Shown here: positions 51,601-63,600 of the stretch, piece after piece
Layout: each line of letters begins with the position of its first letter
Numbering within the stretch: the first letter of the stretch is position 1
Source of the DNA: Kitasatospora sp. MAA19
GTDB lineage: Bacteria; Actinomycetota; Actinomycetes; Streptomycetales; Streptomycetaceae
Assembly (NCBI RefSeq): GCF_029894125.1
Contig: NZ_JARXYZ010000013.1
Span: 169,039 to 233,038 of the forward strand
Direction: 5' to 3'
Length of the DNA stretch: 64,000 bases
Notes under the pieces: generated by a model
Database searches by the model: none
What the model was told of the DNA's origin: nothing
The model's input: only the letters and a program-made list of their open reading frames with translations
Translations under genes and position numbers: made by a program

Positions 51601-54600
51601 GACCGGCTCGACGTGCGGAGGCGGGGTCACCGCCTCAGCGTGCGGAGGCAGAGGCGGCGCCACCGGCTCAACGTGCGGAGGAGGCGCCACCGGCTCAACG
51701 TGCGGAGGCAGAGGCGGGGTCACCGGCTCAACCTGCGAGACCGGGGCGGACGGCTCGACGTGCGGAGGCGGTGCGACCGGCTCACCATGCGGAGGCGGGG
51801 TCACCGGCTCGACGTGCGGCGCGGCGGCCTCGGGTACGGGCCGCACGGTCCAGGGGCCGGGGCCGAAGTCGGCGCCGCCGGGGTAGAGGTCCGTCGCGCC
51901 GGCCTCGATGACCCGGTTGACCTCGGCCTCGTTGTCGGTGGGGCTGACGCCGAAGCTCAGCAGCACCGGGGCGCCGTTCTCGTCCGTCCGGCCGGTGGCG
52001 ACGGCGACGTGGTTGCCCTGGCCGTAGACCACGATGTCGCCCTCGCGGGGCAACGGCGTGTCGGGGGAGGTCGAGTCGTAGGTGGTCCTGGTGTGCGGGA
52101 GCAGACGGGAGATCAGGTTCTTCGTCCACTGCGGTCCCTCCAGACCGCTCGCGTACGTCTCGTGGATCCACTCCCAGGAGACCAGTCCTTGGGAGTGCGC
52201 GGTGAGCAGGACGGACTCCCAGCAGTTGAGCGTGCTGCCGGCCGCGAGCGGCGGCGGCTGGTCGGCCGGGCCGTCCAGCGCCCAGGTGGCGAAGTCGGTC
52301 TTCTCCAGGTCGAGCGCGCCCGAGGCGCGCCACTCCAGCACGGCCTCGCGCCGGGCCAGGTCGCGCATGGCGTCGGCCACTTGGCGGCCGCCGTCCGGAA
52401 CGGGCAGGTCGAAGCGGCCGCCGAGGTGGTCGGCGCGCAGCGTGAGCAGTCCGTCGAGGAAGGCCTGCGGCAACGGGCCGGCGTCGGCGAGGGCAGTGAG
52501 CGCCGCGTCGTCGAGCAGCCCGAGCTCGTGGAGCCGGCGGCCCGCCGCCAGCACGTCCGCCGGGCTGTTCACCGCCCCGGGGCCGACGCTGTCGGTGAGC
52601 TCCAGGCCGAGCGTGCGGGCCTGCTCACGCGACAGTGGCGCCCCCAGGTACCCGGCCGCCGCCTCCACCAGCGGCTCGACGGCCGTCTGGGCCACCGGGC
52701 TCTTCAACGGCGGCGCGTTGCGCAGCCTGACCCGGCGCTCCTCGATCTTCCGGAGCAGCGGCTCCGCTTCCTGCCGTACGGCCCCGGCGGCCTCCGGCGG
52801 CAGGACGTTCAGTTCCTCCAGTCGACGGGTCAACGCCAGGACGTCCGCAGGGGCGTTGTTGTGCCGGCCCTCGGCGCCGACGAAGGCTCCCGAGGCCATC
52901 CGCAGGCCCTTCCGGTCGCCGGGCACACCCCGGTTGGCCTGCACCAGCAGGGACTGGGGCGGCTGCGGGGCGAGTTGTTCCGGCTCATGCGCCTGCTGCG
53001 GCTCGGTGCCGGCGTCCTTCGTCGGCTCCGCGGCCTCGGGCTGCTTGGGCTGCTCCTCGCTCTGGTTCTCCTGCTCGGGCTGCTCCTCGGCCTTGTCGCT
53101 CTGCTCGGCGTGTTCCTCGGTCTGGTTCTCCTGGTGGATCTCCGACTCGGGCTGCTTGGGGTGTTCCTCGGCCTCGTTCTCGTTCTCCTGCGCAGGCTGC
53201 TTGGGCTGCTCGGACTGCGCCTCGTCGCGGTCGCTCTGCTCGTCGGCCTGGTCCTTGTTCTCCTCGCTCTGCTCGCCGCCGTTTCCGCTCTTCTGCTCCT
53301 TGCCCTGCTCGGCGGGCTTCGTGGCGGGCGGCTTCAGCTGTCCGGGGGCGCCACCGAGAAGTTCGGCGACCTGCCCGGCGATGTCGTTCGAGGCCGGGGG
53401 TGCGGGCTTCGGCTCCTCAGGCTTCGGCTCTTCGAGCTTCGGCTCCTCAGGCTTCGGCTCCTCAGGCTTCGGCTCCTCAGGCTTCGGCTCCTCAGGCTTC
53501 GGCTCTTCGAGCTTTGGTTCCTCAGGCTTCGGCTTCTCCTCCGTGTCCGGCGGGAGGTCGTACCGGTCGGACGGCCGTCGGCCCTTGCGCCAGTTCTCCT
53601 TGGTGAAGTAGGTGTCGCTCGGCCCGGTGTGCTCCTGCGTGACCGACTTCTTCGGGACGCCCACCACGACGGGGACGTCGCCGACCACCGTGCGCGGCCG
53701 CCACGACCACGGGCCGGAGCGGTGCTGGAAGGAGACGGTGAACTTCACGTGCCCCTGGAACCGCACCAGCGGCTCGGGGTACTTGGAGTTCGCCACGGTC
53801 CGTTCCGCAAGGGTGCGTTCGCCTCCGGTGCGGCGGCCGGCGCCGCCGCCGAAGGTGATCCCGGTCATGATCTTGCCCTTGACCTTGGAGAACTCCACGC
53901 CGATCTGGCCCATCAGCTGGGTCATCCGGGAGGACAGCGCCCGCTCGGTGAACCGGGTCGCCAGTTCGGCGGACTGGGCGATCTCCGACTTCTTCTCCTC
54001 GCGGCCCTGGCCGAGGCCGACCAGTTCGGCCTTCACCGTGACGCTCACCTTGTCCAGGACGCCCAGCCGGAGGGTCTTGACCCGCTCCCCTCCCGCCGTC
54101 AGGTCCGGAAGGGAGTCGATCAGGGTGCCCCGGTCGAACATCCGCCTGAGCTTGCGCATGGCGGCCGAGTTCTCCTCCAGCCGGAACTCGTTCCGGCCCA
54201 GGGTGGTGAGCAGGTTGCGCAGCGATCCGACGTCGGGCAGGTCGACGACCACGTCCTCGGCGCCGAGTCCCTCCCACACCTCCCGGGGCGGCACCAGGTG
54301 AGTCGTCTCGACGGTTTCGCGCTTCGGCTTGTTCTCCTCCTGGCCGGGGCGCGGGGCCTGGTAGGAGGTCTCCTCCCGGGTGGTGACCTCCTTCGTGTCG
54401 GAGGCCTCCAGCAGCACCTCGAAGCCCAGCTCGACGGGGACGGTGGCCTGACGGCGTCCGCGCCCGGGCGTCGTCGGCGCGACGGGCGTGCTCGGGGCGC
54501 CGGTGCCGTGCGGGGTGGTCGGGGCGGTGTTCTCCGCGTTGCCGTCCTGCGGAGCCTCCTCCTTCGGGGTCTCCTTCCGGGGCTCCTTCGCCGCCTCCTT

Positions 54601-57600
54601 CGCGGCCTCCTTCGCCCGCCAGGCGCGGGCCGAGTCCTGGATCCGCTGGCTCTGCCGGATGAGTTCGTCTTCGAACGGCTTGGGCAGCGGGGCGCCCTCG
54701 GGCAGCTTCTCGGTCTGCCGCCGGAGCTCCTCCTGGCGCAGCCGTTCGGTCCGCGCCTCCTGCGGGGCCGCCCCGTGGACGGGCCGCGCCGACCCCTTAC
54801 GGCGCATCTCGACCTGGATCATCGCGGTGCCCTCGAACACGCTGCCGGCGACCTTGGTCTTGGTCGCCAGGCCCGTCCGGCCACCGCCGTCGTGCTCCGC
54901 GATCCGCTCGTGGCCCCGGACGTGGCTCAGGGTGGCGCCGGCCACGACGGCGGCAGGCATCGCCCCGAGCGGGTCGGTGGTGCCCACCACCCGCCCGGTG
55001 AAGGTGTCGTCGGTGGCCCGGTTGTGGCCGGCCTTCCCGTCGGCGCCGCCCTCGGCGACGCCGCTGGTGCCGCCGGCCGCGAACTCGGTCTCGGCCGTGT
55101 CGGCGGTGTGCCGCATCTCCCGGACCCCGGCCCAGCGGAGCACCACCGTGCCGCCGGGCACCTTCACGAAGACCTCCTGACCGGCCATCAGCGCCCGCAG
55201 CCGGGACTGCAGCGCTCCCGGCAGCAGGGCCGGCTGCAGCGCCTGCCGGACCCGCTCCCAGCTCGCGCCGTACACCTCCCGTCCACGGCCGTCGAGCTGG
55301 TCCAGCAAGGAGGTGCGGACGAACTGCTGACCGCCCGTCGGCTGGGGCCCGGCGGGCGGCGTCCCGCCCTCCTGGCCGGACGCACCGTCCTTGGGTTCCG
55401 GCGTCCCGCCCTCCTGGCCGGACGCACCGTCCTTGGGCTCCGGCGCCCAGACCCGCAGGATCACGTCGGAACCGCTCAGCACGCCCGAGGACACGATCCG
55501 CTCCGGCACCGAGCGGAAGGTGCCGGGGGTCGGGGCGGTGCCGGTCTTCGGGTCGATGGGCAGTTCACGGACCGGGAACACGAAGCCGGCCGCCGTGACG
55601 GCGTTCGTCCGGCCCGAGGCCTGGGCGATCCGCTGCCGGTCCGACCGGCCGATCAGCGCCGTCGACCGCGTCGGCTTCGCCACGATCTCGACGTCGAACT
55701 CCACGTCACCGGTGAACCGGGCGGCCCGCTCGACCGTCTTCTCCTTCTCGGACCGGCCGGTCACGACGTCCCGCGTCGAGCCCACCGTCTCCTGCCCGGC
55801 GGACGACTGGCCGAGCGTCACCGCGACGTACGGGAACTTCATGTCGAGCGCCGCCGTCACACTGGTTCCGCCGCGCACGTCGCGAAGCGCCCCGGTGGAC
55901 GACACGGTCTCGCCGCCGCGCTCGAACTCGCACTTCTCGATCGGCCCCTGGTACTCCCGCATGGTCACCTTGGCCCCGACGACCCGGATCTCGACGGTGA
56001 TCCCTTCGTGCGACACCGAGACGATCCAGCCGCCTCCGGTGGTGAGGGCCGACAGCCGGGGGCGCAGCGCCGTCTCGTCGAGGTGGGGGGCGAGGGCCGC
56101 CTCGACCCAGGCCCAGTGATCGCCGAACAGCGGCTTCAGCTTCGCGCCCACGGCGTCGAGGACGGCCCGCGCGTCGTGCAGCCCGAGGACGGGGTCGGAG
56201 GGAGCGAGCTCGCCGGTCCGGGACACCCGGGACGGCGGCTGCACGGTGAGCGTCCGTTCCGGTGCGCCGCCCGTTGGGGGGGCCTTCGGCAGGAGCGGGA
56301 TGTTCTCGACGCCCGGCGTCTCCTCGACGAACGGGGTCTCCTCCGGATGAGGGGTCTCGTCGACGGGCTGGACCTTCGGGCGGTCGAACACCAGGCGGGC
56401 CGGGGGAAGGTCTTCGCCCTCCGGGGTCCGGTGCGACTCCGTCAGGGACTGCGGGACGGCCAACAGCGCCCGGACCAGGGCTCGTTCGGGCGTGGTCGTA
56501 CCGCCGCCGCCGTCCTCGACGACCTTGACGTCCAGCTCGACGGTGGCCAGGTAGACGACCATCTTCTCGGCGAACTTCGCGTTGGCGGTGCCGCTGACGG
56601 AGTCGGCCGTCCGGTCGCCGCCGCGCCACCGGGTGGTGTGGCCGACCCCGCCGGTGACCCCCACGACGGTGCCGGGGGGCTTGAACTCGGGCCCGCCCTG
56701 GAGCTGGCCGCCCGCCGTGTGGAACGTGTTCTCCCGGACGCCGCCGCCCGCCGCCCACTCGTTCACGACGTTCAGCTCGGCGTCCTTCTCGAACTCCCGA
56801 ACGTACTCCAGCTTCTGGACCTTCGCTCCGGCCAGCACCAGGGCGTCCCGCTCACCGGTCCTGACCAGCAGCGGCGAGCGGAGGTCGATGCCGTGGCTCA
56901 TCCCGGTCAGCAGGGCCCCGAGCCGCTCGTGACGGAAGGCCCCGCGCACCAACGGGCCGAGCTCGTTCCAGCCCTGGGCGCCGAAGGTCCGGCGCCCCAG
57001 CGCCTCCAGGACCTCCCTGAGCGGCCTGACGGGCTCGGTGGTGCCGGTCCCGGGAGCGTGCGGGACGACGTCGAGCACGACCGTGCCCGGCGGGAGGCCG
57101 TTCTTGCCCTTCGCCGGGTCGGACCCCCACAGCTCGGGCTTGGGCTCCCACGCGGCGGAGCCGGGAGGCAGCTCCGGCGCCTGGAGCGGTCCGGGTTCGG
57201 CGTCGGGACGGTACGTGTTCTCCGCGCCGGGGGGTCGGCATTCCGCGGTCTCGACGAGCGCCTGGAAGCCCAGCTGCGTCGTCGCCCGGCCCGGGGCGAG
57301 GTTCCCCTCCGCGTCCTGGTGCACCAGGGTGAGTTCGGCCGTGCCATCGAAGATCGTGCCCGGGACCTTGGCCTTGAGGGCGGTTCCGGTCCGCTGGGAG
57401 TTCTGCCCGATGGTGTTCCGGTCGCTGCCGCGCTGCCCGCTCGGGCCCCCCGTTCCGGCGCCGCCGAGAAAGCCCGTTCCGCCCGACTGCTTGACCGAGA
57501 CGCCCAGCGCGAGCGTCCGGGCCTTGGTGTCGGACGAGGTGACGGTGCTGGTGATGTCGGCGCCGGTGTTGAACTCGCCCGCATCGGTGTTCCGCAGGTG

Positions 57601-60600
57601 CGACAGTTCCAGCACCTTCGCCGACATCAGGATGCTGCCCCGGCCGTCGGACAGCGGGATCTCCAGCAGCTCACCGGTCGTCATGGACCTCAGCTGGGAC
57701 TGCAGGCTGGGCAGGTCCAGCTGGGCGAGGATCTCGGCCCGCACCGAACTCCAGGCGTCCCCGAACCTCTGCCGCCCGAAGGCCTCCAACCCGGAGGGCG
57801 CGGCGGCCGGTCCGAACAGCGCCGTGTCACCGGCGGTGCGGTTCCCGCGCCCGTGCAGCGTGTGGACGTTCTTGACCACGTCCATCCCGCCCAGCGCCGC
57901 CGTCTGCAGCACACGGGTCGGCGGGGCGTGGCGGGTCACCACCGGCGGAGGCCCGGCGGGGACGGCCTCGGCGGCCGGCGTGACGATCCGCACCGACAAC
58001 GGCACCGGCAGCACCGGCTCCGGACGCTCCTCCGGGCCGGTCCGCCCGGTGCCCACCAGCGGGGTGCGGGAGAACGGCCGCGTGAGCGTCCGCACGCCCG
58101 GGACCTCGGAGAAGTCGAGGTCCAGCCGGATCGTCGCGTCGATCCACAGCACCGGCTCCCCGGTCTTCCTGCGGTGGGTCATCCGGCCGGTCGCGGCGAC
58201 CGTCACCGCCCTGCTCCGGTCCACTGCCCCGCTCACCGGCCCGGACACCCCGGTGTTCGACGCCGGCTTGCCGCTCACCACCACACCGCCGCCCCACCGG
58301 GACCGGCTCTCGCGCAGGGCGCCCGTTCCGGCGGACGAGTCACCACCGTCCTCGAACTCGAACTTCTCCGTCCGATGCTTCGATGCGGGCGTCTCGACCG
58401 TGGCACTGATCCGCAGCGTCCCGGCGCCGCCGCCGAGGTCCAGGGGCACCAGCACGTCGTCGCCCCGGGTCATCCGGGACAGGTTGGGCGCCAGCGTCCG
58501 AACGTCGAGCTGCTCGGCGAGCTGCCGCCGGATCTCCTCCCGTCGGCTCGCGGACACACTCGGGGGCAGCTTCGCGAGCACTGCCGCCACGACCTGGTCG
58601 TCCGTTCCGTGGACCTTCACCACCCGGTCGCCGGCGCTGATCCAGCCCTGCTCCGTCATCCGGCTCGGCGGGGCCGGGAGGGGCGGCTCCTGCTGGGGCT
58701 GCTCCTGCTGTTTGGGTTGTTCCTGCTCCTTCGGCAGGTCCTGCTCCGTGAGCAGGACCGGCTTGTGCTGCTCGTGCTCCGGCTGTTCCTGCTCCTTCGG
58801 CTGTTCCTGCTCCTTGGGCAGACCCTGCTCCTTGGGCAGATCCTGCTCCTTGGGCAGATCCTGCTTCGGCAGATCCTCCTGCTTCGGCTCCTGCTGCCCC
58901 TCGTGATCCGACTTCGGCTTCGGCTCGGGCTCCTTCAGTGGCGGCGGAGTCGGCTTGGTCTGCGACTCGGTGACCGAGGGCGCTTCGGCCGGGCGCTGCG
59001 TGGTGGGCTGAGGGGTCGTCGGCCGCATCGCGCTGTAGTGGGTCACTCGAATGTCCTGCTCATTCGAGCGGAGGATGTGGACGACCTGCTCCGACGCCTC
59101 GTTCATCAGGCGGGGCACGGGGTTCTGGTCGTGCACCCTCAGCTGAATGCCGAAGGCGTGGGCGGCGACCACCGCGATCTCGTCGTAGAACGGGGTGCTC
59201 CACAGCACGCGGTTGCGCACCGCCATGTCCACGAACTCGCTGAGCCGCCGATCAGTCAGGTCGGACGGCGTCAGGCGCCGGGGATCGCTGTCCCCCGGCT
59301 GCACCCACATCCGCTCCTTGAGCGCCGGGATCCGATCCAGCAGTCGAGCCCAGACCGCCTCCTGCTGCGGCCCGCCCGCACCGAACACCGCGAGGATGTG
59401 ATCGAGCACTTCGTCTCTGGTGAGACCCAAGCCCTGCGCGCCGGCGATCGCTTCCAACTGCTGGTGAGTGAGATCGTGATCGGAGAGCAGGAACCGAAGG
59501 GGACTCATCCCCAGGGCGTCGAGGTCCCCCCGCTGCGTGGCGCCCTCCTCCCCCCGGAACCACTGCGAGACGGTCGTGCGCGCGCCCCTGACGTCCAGGT
59601 GCCCGTGGGCCCAGGAATCCAGTTGCCTGGGCGCGCTGGCCAGAATCGACGTGAACAGGCAGTTGCCGTCGCCCGGGACCCGCAGGACGTCGAACTGCGA
59701 CCCGTCCCCCGCCGTCCGCCGGCCCGTCACGGGCCAGTCCCGCGTGGCCGGTGTCGTCGGCGCTGCCGTCGGTGCCGTCGGAGGGACGACGGCGGCCTGC
59801 TCGTTCCCACCGAGCACGCCGACGGCCCGGGACTTCTTCTTCTTGGTCTTCGCGTCCGAGGTCTCCGCGACAACGGGCCGGCGCGAGCCCTGCTCGGTGT
59901 CCGGCTCCATGGTTCCCGGCTCGAACTTGATCCAGCGTCCGCGCGTGCCGTGTTCGTCGCTCAGGATGCCGAGCGGGGCGACGCGCTGGCCGATGCTCAC
60001 GCTGATCGTGGTCGTGGACGCCCACACGACGCGCCCGGTGGCGTTGGCGAGTTCCTGCGCCACCACCTTGCCGTTGTCGCCGCGGGCGCCCGCCTGGCAG
60101 GCGAGCAGCACGATCTGGGTGTCGGGCGGCATGCGCCGGAAGCTGGGCCGCCGACGGATGACCTGGCCGAGCGCCTCGCCGGTGACGAAGACCTTCTTCT
60201 TCCCGCTCGGTTGGTCCGACAGGGTGGTCAGCGCCGCCGCGAGGTGGGTGGCGTGCGTCATGAACGTGTAGATGGGGTCCGAGACGTTCCAGGGGACGAG
60301 CCCGATCGTGCTGAGGTCGGGGTTGTCCGACTCGGCTGCGGGCCTGGAATCCTTCTGGTCGAAGTAGTCGGACGGCAGGTACTCGAAGTGGGGGGTGGTG
60401 GGGTCGAATCCGTCCCGGATCGGCTCCCACTTGCGGGTGAGGGAACTGTCCCGGTAGAGGCGGCCGCCCGACTGCCGACCGAGCGGGAACAGGATGGGCT
60501 GGCTGTCGAGGTCCGTCTCGTCGACCACGTCCGGCTTCTTCGCGTCGACCAGGTGGCCGTTGTCGTCGCGGACACCCATGGTCGGGATGGAGCTGGCCCG

Positions 60601-63600
60601 TTCGTTCTCCGGCAGGGTCGGGTCCGGCGGAACCTCCTTGATCCAGAACCCGCGCTCGGCCTTCGTATGCTTCCTCTCCTTCAGCTCGGGCCGCAGTTTG
60701 GCCTTCACCTTGATGAGGCCGTCGGTCAGCGACGTCGCGACGGAGTTGGTCCACACCGTACGGCCGGTCGCCTTGGCCAGCGCCCGCGGGAAGTCCAGCT
60801 CCGCGCCCAGGGCACCCGGTCCGACCAGCACCAGCGGGGTCTCGGGGGTGAGCTCGTCGTGCGGCAGGTCGGCCGCCACGCCCTTGGCGAGTGCTTCGGG
60901 TTCGAGGTCTTCCAGGTTGTCGGGGATCAGCACGAGCAACGGCTCGTGCCCGGTGATCTCGGTCAGGCTGTAGTGCTTGTTCTTCTCCGGGGTGTCGCCG
61001 CCCGGCTGAGCTCCGGGCCGCTGCACGGGCTCGGGGGCTCCGTCGGACGGCTTCCCGGGGTCGGACCAGTAGTAGACGGTCCGCACGTCCTCGGCCGCCT
61101 CCGGCACGGGCTCCGCCTTGCGCCCGCCGCCCACCACGATGCCGATCGTGGCACCGGACGAGTTCGTCAAAGGGCGGGTCTGGTAGCGCGTCTTGCGCTT
61201 CTCCGGTTCCGGTCGCACCGGGTCGTCCCCGGCGGGGACCGGGACAGGCTTCTCCTTCGGCGCAGGGTCAGCCTTGTCGGGGACCGGGACAGACTCCTCC
61301 TTCGGCGCAGGGTCAGCCTTGTCGGGGACCGGGACAGACTCCTCCTTCGGCGTGTGCGTCGACAGCTCCCGCCGCAGGGCGGCGCGCAGATCGGCCCCGC
61401 TCAGGGCCGGGTCGATCCTCGCGGCCGCGTCCACCAACGCCCGCAGGTGCTCCGGCAGCGGACGCGTCCACTCGGGCAGCCCGTTCAGTTCGTGCGCCAT
61501 ACCGGCCAGCCAGCCGCCGGTCAGGAAGGGCGCCCGCATCTTGTACTCGTCGCGTGCGAGGTTCTCCATGCGACGCAACGCACGGACCTTGTCGAAGTCC
61601 CGGGTGATCCCGCCGGTGGGCTCGTCGGGGTGGTAGAGGCCGTCGTGGATCTTCAGCAGCGCTCCGGCGGCCAGCCGCTGCTGCGAGGACGGAGCGGACG
61701 AGGAGGACTCCTCGCCGGACGGGAGCGTCGTCGAACCGCCCGTGTCCTTGACGAGTTCCCCGGCGGCGTGGTCCAGGGCGTCCTTGTCGACGGTGCCGCC
61801 GGTGCCGTCGATGCCGCGGGTGACGATCGCCTCCGGCGGGGCCGCGGCCTTCTTCGCGGTCTTCTTGTGGGCGAAGCTGCCGTCGTCCTCGCCGAGACGG
61901 TTCCGGTCGGGTGCCGGCTCGGTGTCCTCCGCCGTGGTGTCGCGCTCGTGCTCGTGCTCGCGCTCGTGCTCATGCTCGCGCCCATGCCCGTGCTCGCGGC
62001 CGCGCTCCCCCTTGGTGCCCGGGAAGTCGGGCATCAGGTCGTGGCGCTTCAACGAGTCGACGTCGACGCCCAGTTCGGACGCCAGCCGGCGCCAGGGGTC
62101 GGCCACCCCGTTGGAACGGTGTTCGGCGAGTAGCTTCCGCGCCTCGGCCAGGGACACCTCGCCGTGCACGCCGGAACCGCCACCCGACTCGTCTCGCATG
62201 TCGGCCAACTGCCGCTGCCAGTCGGCCTCCTCCGCGGCCTCCTGTCGCGCCTGCCGCTCAACCTCCCGCGCCTGCCGCTCGGCCTCCCGCTGCTCCTCGC
62301 GGGCCGTCTCCTCGGCGCGCAGACGCTGCCGCTCCTGGAGGGCCTGCCCCTCGGCCTTGGCGCGGGTCGCCGCGTCCTCCGCCCGCTTCTTCCGGCGCGC
62401 AGCCTCCTTGGCCTCCGCCTCCGCGGCCTCCCGGGCGCGCTGCTCGGCCTCCTGCTGGAAAACCGGATCGTTCTTCTGGTCCTCCCAGCGCTGCTCGGCG
62501 GCGTCGCGGCGCCGGTCCCGCTGGCCCGACTCGGTGACGCGCCCGCCCCGGGTGGCGTCCTCGCCGCCCAGCTTCTCCCCCGGGCCGGAGAACTTCTCCG
62601 CCGGGGCCTTGCCCTCCGACCCCGTCGTGCCGGAATCCTTCAGGTCACCGACCCCGAAAATCCCGGTCTTCGGCGGAGCCGACTTCTCACCATCACCCGA
62701 CGCCTTCGGCCCCTCATCCTTCGACGGCACCGGCAGGGGATCATCCGTCAGCAGATGCCCACGACCACTTGGGAACTTCTCCGCCGGGGCCTTACCCTCG
62801 CCGGAATCCTTCAGGTCACCAAACCCGGCAATCCCGGTCCTCTTCGGCGGAGCCGACTTCTCACCACCACCCGACGCCTTCGGCCCCTCATCCTTCGACG
62901 GCACCGGCGGGCCATCATCCGTCAACAGACGCCCAGGACCACGAGGGAACTTCTCCGCCGGAGCCTTACCCCCACCCGCATCCTCCAGATCACCAAACCC
63001 GGCAATCCCGGTCTTCTTCGGCGGAGCCGACTTCTCACCACCACCCGACGCCTTCGGCCCCTCATCCTTCGACGGCACCGGCAGGGGATCATCCGTCAAC
63101 AGATGCCCACGACCACTTGGGAACTTCTCCGCCGGAGCCTTACCCTCGCCGGAATCCTTCAGGTCACCAAACCCGGCAATCCCGGTCTTCTTCGGCGGAG
63201 CCGACTTCTCACCACCACCCGACCCCGACCCACCGGAACGGTCGGAGTCCGCGGGGGCCGGCTCTACCTGGGTCTGGCTGCCCTCGGACTTCCCCCGCGT
63301 CTGCGCCCCGCCGTCGGCCGGGCCGGACCCACCCTCGCGCCGCCCGCCCGCGCCGGAATTCGGTGCGGCGGCACCGGAGTTGTCGCTCTCCTCCTTGGCC
63401 TTCAGATCGTCGATCGTGCCGAATCTGAGCTCCCGCGTCGAACGCGGCCTCTTGGCATCGGCCAACGCCTTGGCCTTCTCACGGTCCGCGAACAACGGGT
63501 CCGACAACGCCTTCGCCGCGCGATCCGCCTCACCCTGCTCGCGAAGCTGCCGATGCAGCTCAGCCTCCGCCGAGTGCCCGGGGTCAGGCAGCGGCTCCTT

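Noticed and set aside
46969..62133. A 5,054-codon open frame on the + strand across the toxin operon
   Set aside because: It is antisense to four well-supported genes and reads as Arg/Gly/Val/Leu-rich low-complexity protein without domains. Absence of stops is explained by the extreme GC bias at codon position 3 of the real strand.
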